64,000 nt of DNA from Blastococcus sp. VKM Ac-2987 (GTDB lineage Bacteria > Actinomycetota > Actinomycetes > Mycobacteriales > Geodermatophilaceae): contig NZ_JAPVBG010000003.1 of the NCBI RefSeq assembly GCF_026967805.1, forward strand, positions 930,001 to 994,000, read 5' to 3'. The position numbers were made by a program, and so were the translations under genes. Numbering within the stretch: the stretch's first letter is position 1; each line of letters opens with the position of its first letter. Shown piece by piece: positions 25,152 through 35,567 of this stretch. The notes under the pieces were generated by a model. It searched no databases. It was given only the letters and a program-made list of their open reading frames with translations, and was not told the DNA's origin.

Positions 25152-27860
25152 CTACCCGGTGCGCTGCTCGGCCCGGAGGCGCCCGCGGGCCCACTTCTCG
25201 GTCTCGACCACCAGGAAGACGACGACACCGACACCAGTGGTCCAGAGCCACCAGACTGGGTCGACCGGCGCGCTGTGGAAGAGCCTGTTCATCCACGGGG
25301 CATAGGTGAACAGCAGCTGCAGCCCCAGCATGGCGACCATCCCGGCCAGCACCCACCGGTTGCGCAGCGGGCCGATGGAGAGCACCGAGCGGTCCAGCGA
25401 CCGGCAGGTCAGCAGGTAGGCCACCTGCACGACGACGAAGACGTTCACCGCGATGGTCCGGGCGGTGGGGACCGGGTGGCCCTGGGCGAGGGCCCATTCG
25501 AAGAGGCCGAACGCGCCCACGAGCATGAGCGACGAGACCAGCACGATGCGGCCGGCCAGTTCCCCGGTGAGCAGCGGCCGGGACGGCAGGACCGGCGGGC
25601 GTCGCATGATCCCCTGCTCCAGGGGCTCGAAGGCCAGGGCGAGGCCGAGCGCCACCGCGGTCGTCATGTTCACCCAGAGGATCTGCACGGGCAGGATCGG
25701 CAGTGTCGTGGCCAGCGCGACGGCGGCCAGGATCACCAGGCCCTGCCCGAAGCTGGTCGGCAGGATGAAGGTGATGAACTTTCGCAGGTTGTCGAAGACC
25801 CCGCGGCCCTCCTCGACCGCCGCCTCGATCGTGGCGAAGTCGTCGTCGGTGAGCACCATGTCGGCGGCTTCCTTCGCCACCTCGGTGCCGCCGAGGCCCA
25901 TGGCCACACCGATGTCGGCCCGGCGCAGCGCGGGGGCGTCGTTGACCCCGTCCCCGGTCATCGCGACGACGTGTCCCTGCGCCTGCAGGACCTCCACCAG
26001 CCGCAGCTTCTGCTCCGGGTCGACCCGGGCGAACACGGCCGTCCGCAGGGCCAGCGCCGAGAGGTCCTCGGGCGGATGGGCCGCGAGCTCCCGACCGGTG
26101 ACGACGGCGGGATGCCCGTCCTCTCCCAGGCCGAAGCGCTCGGCGATGGCGCGGGCCGTGCCGGCGTGGTCGCCGGTGATCATCTTCACCTGGATGCCGG
26201 CCGACCGGCAGGCGGCGACGGCGTCGATCGCCTCCGGCCGGGGCGGATCCACCATGCCCTGGAGCCCGAGGAGCGTGAGGTCCTGCAGCAGCGCCGGGTC
26301 CAGCGTGGTGGTGCCGGGCGGCAGGTCGACCCGGCCGAACGCGAGCACCCGGAGCGCCCCGGCGGTCATCTCCTCGGTCCGGGCGTGCACGGCCGCCGCG
26401 TCCAGCGGGCCGGTGGAGCCGTCCGCCCCTACCTCGGTCGCGCTCATGCCGAGGAGGCGTTCGACAGCCCCCTTGACGTAGGCGACCGTCCGGCCGTCGG
26501 GGTGCCGGTGCAGGGTGGCCATGTAGCGGCGGTCGGAGTCGAACGGGACGGCGTCCACCCGCGGTAGCGACGCGCGCAGGGCGGCGGGGTCCAGGCCGGC
26601 CTTCTCCGCCACGACGAGCAGCGCCGCCTCGGTCGGGTCCCCGACGACGGTCCGCGCGCCGTCCGGTCCGGCGAGCCGGGTGTCGTTGCACAGCACTCCC
26701 GCCACGAGGCATTCGCGCAGCGCGGGAGCGTCCGGGGCCGGGTCCAGCCGCCCCTCGGGGGAGTAGCCGGTGCCGCTGACCGACCACTCCCGCCGTCCCG
26801 CCACGAGAGCCGTCACGGTCATCGCGTTCGCGGTCAGGGTGCCGGTCTTGTCGGTGCAGATCACGGTGGTGCTGCCCAGCGTCTCCACCGCCGGCAGCCG
26901 CCGGATGATCGCCCGCCGCCGCGCCATCCGCGCCACACCGATGGCCAGGGTGATCGTGACCACCGCCGGCAGGCCTTCGGGGATCGCCCCGACGGCCAGG
27001 GCGACCGCGGCGGTGAGCATGTCGGCGACCGACTCGCCGCGGACGGTCCCCAGCAGGAAGGTCAACGCGGCCAGCGCCAGGATGGCCACCGTCAGGATCC
27101 GGCTGAACCGGTCGATCTTGCGGGTGAGCGGGGTCTGCAGCACGCGCGCGTCGCCCACGAGGCGGTGGATGCGCCCGATCTCGGTGTCGCCGCCGGTCGT
27201 GACGACCACCCCGCGGCCCTGGCCCCTGGTCACCAGGCCGGTCGAGTACCCCATGTTGGCGCGGTCCCCGAGCACGGTGCCCGGGGGCAGCTCGACCGGC
27301 GACTTGTCCGCCGGCACCGACTCACCGGTGAGCGCCGACTCGTCGACCTGCAACTCCCGCGCCGCCACGAAGCGCAGGTCTGCCGGCACCCGGTCGCCGG
27401 CCTCCAGCAGCACCGCGTCACCGGGCACGAGCTCCGCCGACGGGATGCGGTGGCGGCGCCCCTCCCGTACCACCGTCGACTCCGTCCGGACTATCGACGT
27501 CAGCGCCTCCAGCGCCAGTTCCGCGCGGGACTCCTGCACGAACCCGATCCCGGCGTTGACGAGCACGACGGCGACGATGACCGCGCCGTCCACGTACTCG
27601 CCGAGCAGCAGGGTCGCCGCAGCGGCGACGAGCAGGACGTAGATGAGCGGGTGGTTGAACTGCGCGAGCAGTCGCCGCCACGCACCGCGCCGGTCGCCCG
27701 GAGGCAGGACGTTCGGGCCGATGGCGTCGAGCCGGCGGGCGGCCTCGGCGTCGGTGAGACCCGTCTCGGGATGGGTGCCCAGGAGGACGACCACCTCGTG
27801 CACGGGCAGCTCGTGGTGCTCCCGCGCGGCCGCGGACGTGTCCTGGTCGGGGAGGGCCAT
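25152..27860 (-). CDS. Cation-translocating P-type ATPase (calcium/CtpF-like, P2 type)
   Basis: A 902-residue P-type ATPase. Motifs in order: N-terminal cation-ATPase domain (20-80), TGES (178-181) in the actuator, PEGLP (294-298) in helix 4, which favours the Ca2+/Na+-type P2 class over heavy-metal pumps, and DKTGTLT with the phosphorylated Asp337. The TGDGVNDAPAL hinge and a C-terminal cation domain with six helices follow. In M. tuberculosis the closest functional class, CtpF, is induced by DosR. A DosR-like palindrome lies 36 bases upstream of this ATG. The divergent neighbour is phosphoketolase. Confidence 0.9.
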   Translation of the reverse strand: MALPDQDTSAAAREHHELPVHEVVVLLGTHPETGLTDAEAARRLDAIGPNVLPPGDRRGAWRRLLAQFNHPLIYVLLVAAAATLLLGEYVDGAVIVAVVLVNAGIGFVQESRAELALEALTSIVRTESTVVREGRRHRIPSAELVPGDAVLLEAGDRVPADLRFVAARELQVDESALTGESVPADKSPVELPPGTVLGDRANMGYSTGLVTRGQGRGVVVTTGGDTEIGRIHRLVGDARVLQTPLTRKIDRFSRILTVAILALAALTFLLGTVRGESVADMLTAAVALAVGAIPEGLPAVVTITLAIGVARMARRRAIIRRLPAVETLGSTTVICTDKTGTLTANAMTVTALVAGRREWSVSGTGYSPEGRLDPAPDAPALRECLVAGVLCNDTRLAGPDGARTVVGDPTEAALLVVAEKAGLDPAALRASLPRVDAVPFDSDRRYMATLHRHPDGRTVAYVKGAVERLLGMSATEVGADGSTGPLDAAAVHARTEEMTAGALRVLAFGRVDLPPGTTTLDPALLQDLTLLGLQGMVDPPRPEAIDAVAACRSAGIQVKMITGDHAGTARAIAERFGLGEDGHPAVVTGRELAAHPPEDLSALALRTAVFARVDPEQKLRLVEVLQAQGHVVAMTGDGVNDAPALRRADIGVAMGLGGTEVAKEAADMVLTDDDFATIEAAVEEGRGVFDNLRKFITFILPTSFGQGLVILAAVALATTLPILPVQILWVNMTTAVALGLALAFEPLEQGIMRRPPVLPSRPLLTGELAGRIVLVSSLMLVGAFGLFEWALAQGHPVPTARTIAVNVFVVVQVAYLLTCRSLDRSVLSIGPLRNRWVLAGMVAMLGLQLLFTYAPWMNRLFHSAPVDPVWWLWTTGVGVVVFLVVETEKWARGRLRAEQRTG

Positions 27861-27895
27861 GCCCCGAGCGTCGGCACCGGGTCCGGGGACGGACA

Positions 27896-27909
27896 GGGAC
27901 CTAGGTCCC
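27896..27909. promoter_or_regulatory. DosR/DevR-like box between P-type ATPase and phosphoketolase
   Basis: The sequence GGGACCTAGGTCCC is a perfect 14-base palindrome matching the GGGAC-N4-GTCCC core of the mycobacterial DosR box. It sits between divergent genes, 36 bases from the ATPase start and about 150 from the phosphoketolase start. CtpF-like ATPases and Acg nitroreductases are known DosR targets, and a nitroreductase relic lies 5 kb away. No DosR/DosS genes are present in the window, so control is inferred. Confidence 0.6.
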
Positions 27910-28001
27910 GCGACCCGGTGTCCGGCGGAGGTGCAGCCACGCCGCCAGCCGTGATCCGGTGAGGCGACGCGGCGTGGTCACCGGTTGCCCCCCGGAACCC
28001 G

Positions 28002-28018
28002 GTCCGATGGGATCGGAC
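28002..28018. promoter_or_regulatory. Inverted repeat in phosphoketolase leader
   Basis: GTCCGAT, three G bases, then ATCGGAC form a perfect seven-base inverted repeat. It lies 39 bases before the phosphoketolase ATG and may be an operator or a leader hairpin. It differs from the DosR-like box further upstream. Confidence 0.45.
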
Positions 28019-28057
28019 GCGCCGCACCTGACGCCGACGCACCAGGAGGACGACCGC

Positions 28058-30499
28058 ATGGACCTCGCCGCCGCGGAGACGACGAGCGCGACCACCGGCC
28101 CGCTCTCCACCGAGGAGCTGGCCGCCCTCGATGCCTGGTGGCGGGCAGCGAACTACCTGTCGGTCGGGCAGATCTACCTGATGGGCAACCCGCTGCTGCG
28201 CGAACCCCTGCTGCCCGAGCACATCAAGCCCCGGCTGCTGGGCCACTGGGGCACCACCCCCGGCCTCAACTTCGTGTACGCGCACCTCAACCGGGCCATC
28301 ACCGCCCGCGACCTCGACATGATCTACGTGATGGGGCCGGGCCACGGTGGACCCGGGCCGGTCGCCGCCGCGTGGCTGGAGGGCACCTACAGCCACTACT
28401 ACCCGGACGTCTCCCAGGACGAGGTGGGGATGCAGCGGCTGTTCACCCAGTTCTCCTTCCCCGGCGGGATCCCCAGCCACGTCGCCCCCGAGACGCCGGG
28501 TTCGATCCACGAGGGCGGTGAGCTGGGCTACGCGCTCGTCCACGCCTACGGCGCCGCGTTCGACAACCCCGACCTCGTGGTGGCCGCGGTGATCGGCGAC
28601 GGGGAGGCCGAGACCGGCCCGCTGGCCGCCAGCTGGCACAGCAACAAGTTCGCCGACCCGGTCACCGACGGCGCGGTGCTGCCCATCCTGCACCTCAACG
28701 GCTACAAGATCGCCAACCCCACCGTGCTCGCCCGCATCCCGCGCGAGGAACTGCTCGAGCTGCTGCGCGGCTACGGCCACACGCCCTACCTCGTCGAGGG
28801 CGACGACCCGGCGACGATGCACCAGCAGTTCGCCGCCACCCTCGACCGCTGCCTGGACGAGATCGCCGCGATCCGGCGCCGCGCGCGCGAGGAGGGCGTC
28901 ACCGAACGGCCGCGCTGGCCGATGATCGTGCTCGCCTCCCCCAAGGGCTGGACCGGGCCGGACGTCGTCGACGGCCTGCAGGTCGAGGGCACCTGGCGTT
29001 CCCACCAGGTCCCCTTCAAGAACGCCCGCGAGGACGACGGCCACCGCGCGGTCCTCGAGGAGTGGCTGCGCAGCTACCGGCCGGAGGAACTGTTCGACGA
29101 CGACGGCGCCCCGGTGCCCGCCGTCCGAGACCTGCACCCCGCCCACGACCGGCGGATGAGCGCCAACCCGCACGCCAACGGCGGGAAGCTGCTGCAGCCC
29201 CTGCGCATGCCCGGCTTCCGCGAGCACGCGGTGCCGGTCGAGGCGCCCGGCACGGGGGCGGTGGAGTCGACCCGGGTGCTCGGGGAGTTCCTGCGCGAGG
29301 TCATGCGCGAGAACATGAGCACGTTCCGGGTGTTCTCACCCGACGAGAACAACTCCAACCGGCTCGGCGCCGTCCTCGACGTCACCGACCGCGCGTGGAT
29401 GGCCGAGCGGCTGCCCGGCGACGACCACCTCGCGCCCGATGGCCGGGTCATGGAGGTGCTCTCCGAGCATCTGTGCCAGGGCTGGCTGGAGGGCTACCTG
29501 CTCACCGGCCGGCACGGCTTCTTCTCCTGCTACGAGGCGTTCATCCACGTCGTCGACTCGATGTTCAACCAGCACGCCAAGTGGCTGAAGACCACCAACG
29601 GCATCCCGTGGCGGCGACCTATCGCGTCGCTGAACTACCTGCTCACCTCGCACGTGTGGCGGCAGGATCACAACGGGTTCTCCCACCAGGACCCCGGATT
29701 CATCGACCACGCCGTCAACAAGAAGGCCGACGTCATCCGGGTCTACCTGCCGCCGGACGCGAACACGCTGCTCTCGGTGGCCGACCACTGCCTGCGCACC
29801 GAGCAGTACGTGAACATCATCGTGGCCGGCAAGCAACCCGCCCTGCAGTACCTCGACGTGGACGCCGCCGTCGAGCACTGCACCAAGGGCATCGGGATCT
29901 GGTCGTGGGCCAGCACGGACGCGGGGGAGGAGCCCGACGTCGTCCTCGGCTGCGCCGGCGACGTCCCCACGATGGAGACCCTGGCCGCGGTGGAGATCCT
30001 GCGCGGGTACTTCCCCGACCTGCGCATCCGCGTGGTCAACGTCGTCGACCTCATGCGGCTGCAGGACGACCGCGAGCACCCGCACGGGCTGTCCGACCGG
30101 GAGTTCGACGCCTACTTCACGACCGACAGGCCGGTCATCTTCGCCTACCACGGCTACCCGTGGCTGATCCACCGGCTCACCTACCGGCGGACCAACCACG
30201 ACAACTTCCACGTGCGCGGCTACGTGGAGGAGGGGACGACGACGACCCCGTTCGACATCTGCGTGATGAACCGGATCGACCGCTACGACCTGGCCATCGA
30301 CGTCATCGACCGGGTGCCCCGGCTGCGGACGATCGGCGCCCACGCGCGCGACCGGCTGCGCGACCAGCTTATCGAGCACCGGCAGTACGTGCGTACCCAC
30401 GGCGAGGACCTGCCGGAGATCCGCGACTGGCAGTGGTCCGATCGCCAGGGGCCGGAGACCTCCGGCGGCGATCCGCTGCGGGAGCCGGAGCCGGGATGA
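28058..30499 (+). CDS. Phosphoketolase
   Basis: An 813-residue thiamine diphosphate enzyme that splits xylulose 5-phosphate (and in many cases fructose 6-phosphate) with phosphate, giving acetyl phosphate and an aldose phosphate. Signatures include [26 protein letters not shown], the ThDP-binding GDGEAETGP with downstream Asn, SPKGWTGP and [13 protein letters not shown]. Full length for the family. The ATG at 28058 follows AGGAGG. The stop overlaps acetate kinase in ATGA, so acetyl phosphate is passed to ATP formation by the same operon. Confidence 0.95.
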   Translation: MDLAAAETTSATTGPLSTEELAALDAWWRAANYLSVGQIYLMGNPLLREPLLPEHIKPRLLGHWGTTPGLNFVYAHLNRAITARDLDMIYVMGPGHGGPGPVAAAWLEGTYSHYYPDVSQDEVGMQRLFTQFSFPGGIPSHVAPETPGSIHEGGELGYALVHAYGAAFDNPDLVVAAVIGDGEAETGPLAASWHSNKFADPVTDGAVLPILHLNGYKIANPTVLARIPREELLELLRGYGHTPYLVEGDDPATMHQQFAATLDRCLDEIAAIRRRAREEGVTERPRWPMIVLASPKGWTGPDVVDGLQVEGTWRSHQVPFKNAREDDGHRAVLEEWLRSYRPEELFDDDGAPVPAVRDLHPAHDRRMSANPHANGGKLLQPLRMPGFREHAVPVEAPGTGAVESTRVLGEFLREVMRENMSTFRVFSPDENNSNRLGAVLDVTDRAWMAERLPGDDHLAPDGRVMEVLSEHLCQGWLEGYLLTGRHGFFSCYEAFIHVVDSMFNQHAKWLKTTNGIPWRRPIASLNYLLTSHVWRQDHNGFSHQDPGFIDHAVNKKADVIRVYLPPDANTLLSVADHCLRTEQYVNIIVAGKQPALQYLDVDAAVEHCTKGIGIWSWASTDAGEEPDVVLGCAGDVPTMETLAAVEILRGYFPDLRIRVVNVVDLMRLQDDREHPHGLSDREFDAYFTTDRPVIFAYHGYPWLIHRLTYRRTNHDNFHVRGYVEEGTTTTPFDICVMNRIDRYDLAIDVIDRVPRLRTIGAHARDRLRDQLIEHRQYVRTHGEDLPEIRDWQWSDRQGPETSGGDPLREPEPG

Positions 30500-31593
30500 G
30501 GCTCCTGGTCGTCAACGCAGGCTCGAGCAGCCTCAAACTGGCCCGGCTGGACGAGGACGGCACGGTCACCGCGGCCACCACGGTGCAGCACTGGCAGGGC
30601 GAGGGCCACCTGCAACCGCTACGGCAGTTCCTCGACGGCTGCGGTGCGGTGGACGCCGTAGGTCACCGGATCGTCCACGGCGGACGACGACACACCGATC
30701 CCGTGGCTGTGGACGACATGCTGGTCGCCTACCTGTACTCGATCAGCCACCTGGCGCCGCTGCACCAGCCGCGTGCGCTGGCCGGCGTCCGGTCGGTGCG
30801 TGGCTTGCTCCCCGCCGTCCCGGCCGTCGCCTGCTTCGACACCGGCTTCCACGCGACGATGCCGCCGGCTGCCACCACGTACGCCGTCCCGCGAGAGTGG
30901 AACGAACGCTGGGGGCTGCGCCGGTACGGCTTCCACGGACTGTCACACGCGTACGCCGCCCGCCGCGGCGCCGAACTCGTCGGGAGGACGGCCACCGACC
31001 TGCGGACCGTCACCTGTCATCTGGGTGCGGGCGCCTCCCTGGCCGCGGTCCGGGACGGGGTCTCCGTCGACACCACCATGGGGTTCACGCCGCTGGCCGG
31101 ACTGGTCATGAACACCCGCCCGGGCACGCTGGACCCGGGCCTCGTGCTGTGGCTGCTCGAGCACGGGCAGGTGCCGGAGCCCGAACTGGCCGACGTCCTG
31201 GAGCACCACGCCGGGCTGAAAGGGCTGTCCGGGACCTCCGGGGACCTGCGCGACGTCCTCGCCGGTCGGGCGGAGGGCGACCCTGACTGCGCGTTGGCCA
31301 TCGGCGTGTACCTGCACCGCCTGGTGCGGGAAGCGGCGGCCATGGTGGCGGCGGCAGGCGGGCTCGACCTACTGGTCATGACCGGGGGAGTGGGGGAGCA
31401 CTCGTGGGAGGTCCGCGCCGCGCTGGCCGAGGGCCTGGCGCACCTGGGCGTCGCCGTGGACGCCGACACCAACCGCGCCACCACGAGCGACGCGGACATC
31501 GGCGAGGCGGGGGCGACCGTGCAGACGGTCGTCGTCACGGCGCGGGAGGACCTGGAGATCCGGCGGCAGGTACTCGCCGTCCTGGGGAGGTGA
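30496..31593 (+). CDS. ackA: Acetate kinase
   Basis: A 365-residue acetate/propionate family kinase making ATP and acetate from acetyl phosphate. Family motifs: [10 protein letters not shown] at the N-terminus, GHRIVHGG (about 55), [10 protein letters not shown] (about 115), RYGFHGLSH (about 145), [15 protein letters not shown] and [12 protein letters not shown]. It is shorter than the common 400-residue enzyme because of loop deletions, not loss of a domain. The ATG overlaps the phosphoketolase stop. Together they form a phosphoketolase bypass giving ATP without glycolysis. Confidence 0.92.
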   Translation: MRLLVVNAGSSSLKLARLDEDGTVTAATTVQHWQGEGHLQPLRQFLDGCGAVDAVGHRIVHGGRRHTDPVAVDDMLVAYLYSISHLAPLHQPRALAGVRSVRGLLPAVPAVACFDTGFHATMPPAATTYAVPREWNERWGLRRYGFHGLSHAYAARRGAELVGRTATDLRTVTCHLGAGASLAAVRDGVSVDTTMGFTPLAGLVMNTRPGTLDPGLVLWLLEHGQVPEPELADVLEHHAGLKGLSGTSGDLRDVLAGRAEGDPDCALAIGVYLHRLVREAAAMVAAAGGLDLLVMTGGVGEHSWEVRAALAEGLAHLGVAVDADTNRATTSDADIGEAGATVQTVVVTAREDLEIRRQVLAVLGR

Positions 31594-32033
31594 CGTCCGT
31601 GCCGCTGCCGGCCCAGGCGGCTGAGACGCGAGGCGGCGAGCCGAGCGGGGCCATCGGCGGAGCACTGACGTGGTTGCGTGGGCTCGACGACCCGGTGGTG
31701 GCGGTGCGGCTGGCGGTGCACGTCCCGTCTCCCGCGGATCCACCGCTGGACGCGCTCCGGCTGCGGCTCCAGGGCGATCGGCGGATCGCGGCCGTGTTGG
31801 CCGGGCAGCACGGCGATGGCAGCTGGAGACCCTCCGGAGATGCCTCCCGCCAGGTGCTCCGCACCCTGTGGCGGATGAGCCTGCTCGCCGAGCTGGGAGC
31901 GGGAACCGGATCGGAGGGTCGGCAGGCCGCGGTTGCCTTCCGGCCGCGATCCGCCGCCGCCTTCGGCCTGTGGTGGCTGCTGGACCCCGGGCCTACGTCC
32001 TGGACGACGTCTCGGACGAACCGACATCGCTGA
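31590..32033 (+). CDS. Hypothetical protein, probably truncated
   Basis: The GTG at 31590 overlaps the acetate kinase stop in GTGA, and an open frame of 147 codons follows. The stretch LRGLDDPVVAVRLAVHV, IAAVLAGQHGDGSWRP, then VLRTLWRMSLLAELG resembles the N-terminal part of actinobacterial proteins with squalene cyclase-like helical repeats (VRYxVLxDLLG ... LLAxQRPDGxW ... TLWxLxxLAELG). Only the first repeats are present and the tail becomes unlike family sequence. Function is unknown. Confidence 0.45.
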   Translation: MTSVPLPAQAAETRGGEPSGAIGGALTWLRGLDDPVVAVRLAVHVPSPADPPLDALRLRLQGDRRIAAVLAGQHGDGSWRPSGDASRQVLRTLWRMSLLAELGAGTGSEGRQAAVAFRPRSAAAFGLWWLLDPGPTSWTTSRTNRHR

Positions 32034-32410
32034 TGATGGTGCTCCCCCCGGGCAGATCGGGGCGCCGACCGCCGAGCTGTTCGGTGAGATCCGCGACGGG
32101 CTCGCTACCGCAGGGCCGCGCCCGCTGGTGCTGGTGTTCATGCTGGCCGGCGGCCTGCTCGTCACCGCGACCACCCTGACGGCTCCCGCCTGGCGGGCGG
32201 TCAGGGCACGGCCGAACGCGTCCTGGCGCAGGAGCGGCTGCAGCGGGGCAGCCGGCGCGGCACGATCCTGGCCGCGGTGTCCCCGCTGCCGTACGCCCTC
32301 CTCCGGATGACCTGGCTCGGCGCCCTCGCGGCGCTGCGCGCTGCGCGCCACGCCGGGACGTGGTTCAGCGGCGAGCTGTGGGCCAGCATCTCGCTCCGAT
32401 GAGCCCCGCC

Positions 32411-32779
32411 ATGAGCGCGTACTGGCTCAGCGTGAACAGCTTCGGCCCCCCGCACGTCCTCATCGGCCTGACGGTGCTGTGGATGAACCGACGAGGGATC
32501 ACGCCTCCGACGTTCATCGCACACGCCCTGTGGGCGTGGACCGTGATCGGTGTCGTGGCCGCCGGGCCGGGCATCGGTCAGGACCTGATCCTCCTGGTCG
32601 CCTCCGGCCGGCTGGTGGCTGGAGCCCGCCGCACCGAGATCCGGCACGTGCACCCGCCAGATCGCCCGCCGGCCTCGTTCGGTCCTGGCGCCCGAGCACT
32701 GGCGTGGCCATCGTGGATCGGAGGCGGCAGGGAGCCACCGGCAGGTCAGTTGAGCGGACGGCCGGCGCACCGGCCGTAG
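32411..32779 (+). CDS. Hypothetical membrane protein in decayed tract
   Basis: From the ATG at 32411 (or 32399) the frame encodes two hydrophobic segments, FGPPHVLIGLTVLWM and TFIAHALWAWTVIGVVAAGP, then a polar tail that overlaps the 3' end of the convergent amidase gene by 34 bases. Immediately upstream, another frame with membrane-like sequence (GTILAAVSPLPYALLRMTWLG) ends in a TGA overlapping ATG at 32399. The interval 32034-32745 seems to hold shuffled remains of membrane protein genes. I do not recognise a family. Confidence 0.35.
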   Translation: MSAYWLSVNSFGPPHVLIGLTVLWMNRRGITPPTFIAHALWAWTVIGVVAAGPGIGQDLILLVASGRLVAGARRTEIRHVHPPDRPPASFGPGARALAWPSWIGGGREPPAGQLSGRPAHRP

Positions 32780-34248
32780 GCGTCATGCCACGGGCGAAGT
32801 CGTTCGTACGCCCCACTCGCGGCCAGGACGTCTGCGTCGGCGTAGCGACGGCCGATCAGCTGCATGCCGACGGGCAACCCGCCGACGTCCCCGGCCGGGA
32901 TCGATGCGGCTGGGTGCCCGGAGAAGTTGGTGAAGTAGGTGAGGCACCAGCCGATGAGCGGATCGACCTCGACGCCCTCGATGCTGCTGGGACCTACCGT
33001 GTTGCCGTCGTCGGCGTTCTCCACCGGCAGAGCGGCGAGGGTCGGCGTCACGAGCAGCTCGTGCGACCGCAGCACCTGCTGGATCTGGTCGTACACATGG
33101 GTACGCATGCGCTGATCGCGGAGCACGTCCTGCGCGCTGAGCCGGAACCCTTCGTCGATCCACCGCAGGTATTCGGGCGGGAAGCTGTCGCGGTGCTCGC
33201 CCAGCAGATCGAGGCCCTGCGCCTTGAGGCCCTCGAGGCCCTCGATGTTGAGCGGCAGGATCAGCCGGCACCACAGGTCGCTCAGCTCGCGCTGGTCGTA
33301 GTCGAACGTGAGATCGACTTCCTCTACGACGGCGCCCGCCTCCTGGAAAGCCTGCACCGCCTGCTCTACGACGGCTGCGACCCTGCGGTCCACCGGGTAC
33401 ACGCCGAAGTCGGGGCTGTACGCAATCCTCCAGCCACTGATCGACCGGCGGGTCGCCCCGGCGAAGCTCGTCGAATCGTCGAGGGCGAACGGGTCGCGGT
33501 CGTCGTACCCGGCCAGCACGTCGAGGGCGAGGGCCGCGTCGTCGACCGTGCGCGTCAGCGGGCCCTCGAACAGGAACGGGTTGAGGGCGCCGAAGGCGTT
33601 CGGTCGCGCCGTGTAGGGCACGCGCCCGAAAGAGGCCTTGTAGCCGTACAAGCCGCACCAGGCTGCAGGGATGCGGATGGACCCGCCGCCGTCCGTGCCT
33701 TCGGCCAACGGCAGCAGCCCGTCGGCGACGGCGGCGGCGCTACCGCCGGAGGACCCGCCCGTGTTCTTCGTCGTATCGAAGGGATTGCGTGACGGGCCGA
33801 ACAAGTAGTTGTCACACGTACCACGGAAGCCCATCACCGGGCTGTTGGTCTTGCCGACGAGGACGGCGCCTGCGGCCTCCATCCTTTCCGCGTAGGTGCA
33901 GTACGCGGGAACGCTGAAGTCCCGCAGTGCCCGCACCCCGCCGAGCGTGGCAGGCCATCCGGGCTTGAAGTCGAACAAGTCCTTGATCGCCGTCGGGACC
34001 CCGTGCATGGGGCCGAGCGCATCGCCGGACGTCAGGGCACGCTCGGCCTGCTGCGCCCGCTCGCGGGCCTCGTCGAAGGCAGTGAAGACGAGGGCGTTCA
34101 GGCTCGGGTTGCGCGCCTCGATACGGGTGATCACTGCGTCGATGAGTTCGACGGGGGAGAGGTCCCGGCGCCGGATGCGTGCGGCCAGCTCGGTGGCAGG
34201 GGCGTAGGCCAGATCGTCGGACACCGTCGTCCGCCCTTCGTTCTCCAC
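32746..34248 (-). CDS. Amidase (amidase-signature family)
   Basis: A 500-residue amidase with the Ser-cisSer-Lys triad: Lys89 in [10 protein letters not shown], cis-Ser166 in [10 protein letters not shown], and nucleophile Ser190 in [11 protein letters not shown]. Its C-terminal segment [14 protein letters not shown] is also typical. It hydrolyses an unidentified amide in the cytoplasm. It stands alone; convergent with the decayed tract on the left and separated from the dehydrogenase by 332 bases. A degraded copy of its C-terminus is found at 50471-50640. A shorter start at the GTG nine codons in is possible. Confidence 0.88.
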   Translation of the reverse strand: MENEGRTTVSDDLAYAPATELAARIRRRDLSPVELIDAVITRIEARNPSLNALVFTAFDEARERAQQAERALTSGDALGPMHGVPTAIKDLFDFKPGWPATLGGVRALRDFSVPAYCTYAERMEAAGAVLVGKTNSPVMGFRGTCDNYLFGPSRNPFDTTKNTGGSSGGSAAAVADGLLPLAEGTDGGGSIRIPAAWCGLYGYKASFGRVPYTARPNAFGALNPFLFEGPLTRTVDDAALALDVLAGYDDRDPFALDDSTSFAGATRRSISGWRIAYSPDFGVYPVDRRVAAVVEQAVQAFQEAGAVVEEVDLTFDYDQRELSDLWCRLILPLNIEGLEGLKAQGLDLLGEHRDSFPPEYLRWIDEGFRLSAQDVLRDQRMRTHVYDQIQQVLRSHELLVTPTLAALPVENADDGNTVGPSSIEGVEVDPLIGWCLTYFTNFSGHPAASIPAGDVGGLPVGMQLIGRRYADADVLAASGAYERLRPWHDAYGRCAGRPLN

Positions 34249-34580
34249 AAGACCCAGAGTTCAAGTCTGCCCAGCCGTTGTGCCCCCGGCAACAGAAAGG
34301 ACAGCGGCCCGCGACCAGGACGGAGGTCATCCATCGGCCGTGGTCGCGGAAGACCCGTCGCGCAAGGGGTGCGAAGCGGTGTGCGTCAGCTCGTGTCCGA
34401 GGGGCGCCACGGCACGTCCGCACACGCCTGGCTTGCGCGTGATCGGAGCCCTGCGAGCGGTGGTCACCCGCGGAGGTCTTCGAGGAGTGACACCGTCTCG
34501 CATCCCGGGGGGCGTTGGGGCAGGCGGCGCGGTACTGGCGATGCAGGGGAAGGCGTCCGCGTCGCCGCGTCGATAGACGC
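34249..34580. other. Intergenic region containing repeat copy B
   Basis: This 332-base gap separates the amidase start from the dehydrogenase stop, both leftward. Apart from repeat copy B at 34393-34430, no gene or strong hairpin was recognised. A promoter for the amidase gene is expected near its left end. Confidence 0.4.
34393..34430 (+). repeat. Dispersed repeat copy B
   Basis: It reads GTGTCCGAGGGGCGCCAC on the left and CCGCACACGCCTG on the right. One base breaks the GTGTC/GACAC pairing seen in copies A and D. With copy C it forms direct repeats flanking the dehydrogenase gene. Confidence 0.6.
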
Positions 34581-35567
34581 TCAGGGGATGGTGATGACGA
34601 CCTTCGCACGGGCGTGCTCGGTCTCCAGGTAGCGGATCGCGGCCGGCACCTGGGCCAGCGAGTAGGTGCGGTCGATGACCGGGCGAATCCGCCCGGACTC
34701 GGCCAGCCGAGCCAGCGCGTTCAGGCGCTCGATGGTCGGTGTCGCGGTGAACGGCTGGATCCGCTGACGGACCACCCGGCCGGCCAGCCCGCCGGCGACG
34801 ATCAGTCGCATCGGGCCGACGAGGCTGCCGCCGTCGAACACCCCGCCGCCGGCCAGCACCAGGACTCCGCGCTCGGTGAGGACCTGGCGCAGCTCACGGA
34901 GGCGGCGGTTGCCCACGAGGTCGAGGACGACGTCGAAGCGGCGAGCGGCCGCGATGATGTCCGCGGTCGTGTAGTCGACGACGTCGTCTGCGCCGAGGGA
35001 GCGCACGAGTTCCACGTTCCGGGTGCTGCAGACGGCGGTGACGTGCGCGCCGAGGGCCTTGCCGATCTGGACGGCGAATGTGCCGACCCCGCCCGAGGCG
35101 CCGTTGACGAGCAGCCGGTGGCCGGGCTGCATCCGCGCGACGTCGCGGAGCCCCTGGAGGGCGGTGCAGCCGGCGAGTGGCAGGGCGGCGGCCTGCTCGA
35201 AGGTCAGGCCGGCGGGCCTGGGCGCCACCTGATCAGCCGGCGCGCAGACGTACTCGGCGAAGGCGCCGTCGGTCATGCCCGTCTCGCCGTACACCTCGTC
35301 GCCGGGCTGCACATGGCTCACCCCCACGCCGGCCTCGACGACCTCGCCGGCGAAGTCGCGGCCTCGGATGGACGCCTTGGGGCGGCGCACGCCGAGCTGC
35401 AGCCGGGCCAACGTGGGATCACCGCGCATGACGTGCCAATCAGCCGCGTTGACCGAAGCCGCTCGGACCCGCACCAGGACGTGGCCCGGTGCGGCGTCCG
35501 GGCGGTCGACGTCCTCGAGTCGCAGGGCGTCGGGGGATCCGTAGTGGTGCTGGACGATCGCCTTCAT
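34581..35567 (-). CDS. NAD(P)-dependent alcohol dehydrogenase/quinone oxidoreductase (MDR family)
   Basis: A 328-residue medium-chain dehydrogenase/reductase of the zinc-free quinone oxidoreductase type. Residues 1-120 form the catalytic GroES-like domain, with SVNAADWHVMRGD. The Rossmann domain carries NGASGGVGTFAVQIGKALG (about 150-168), and SLGADDVVDY is typical. No structural zinc cysteines are seen. The ATG at 35567 begins MKAIVQHHYGSP, the usual N-terminus; further upstream codons are not family-like. Repeats B and C flank the gene in direct orientation about 1.5 kb apart. Confidence 0.87.
   Translation of the reverse strand: MKAIVQHHYGSPDALRLEDVDRPDAAPGHVLVRVRAASVNAADWHVMRGDPTLARLQLGVRRPKASIRGRDFAGEVVEAGVGVSHVQPGDEVYGETGMTDGAFAEYVCAPADQVAPRPAGLTFEQAAALPLAGCTALQGLRDVARMQPGHRLLVNGASGGVGTFAVQIGKALGAHVTAVCSTRNVELVRSLGADDVVDYTTADIIAAARRFDVVLDLVGNRRLRELRQVLTERGVLVLAGGGVFDGGSLVGPMRLIVAGGLAGRVVRQRIQPFTATPTIERLNALARLAESGRIRPVIDRTYSLAQVPAAIRYLETEHARAKVVITIP

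Noticed and set aside
27500-29227. Long minus-strand open frame across the phosphoketolase start
   Set aside because: The plus strand has conserved phosphoketolase motifs and the minus strand has the P-ATPase start; the long frame has no family features and crosses a promoter.
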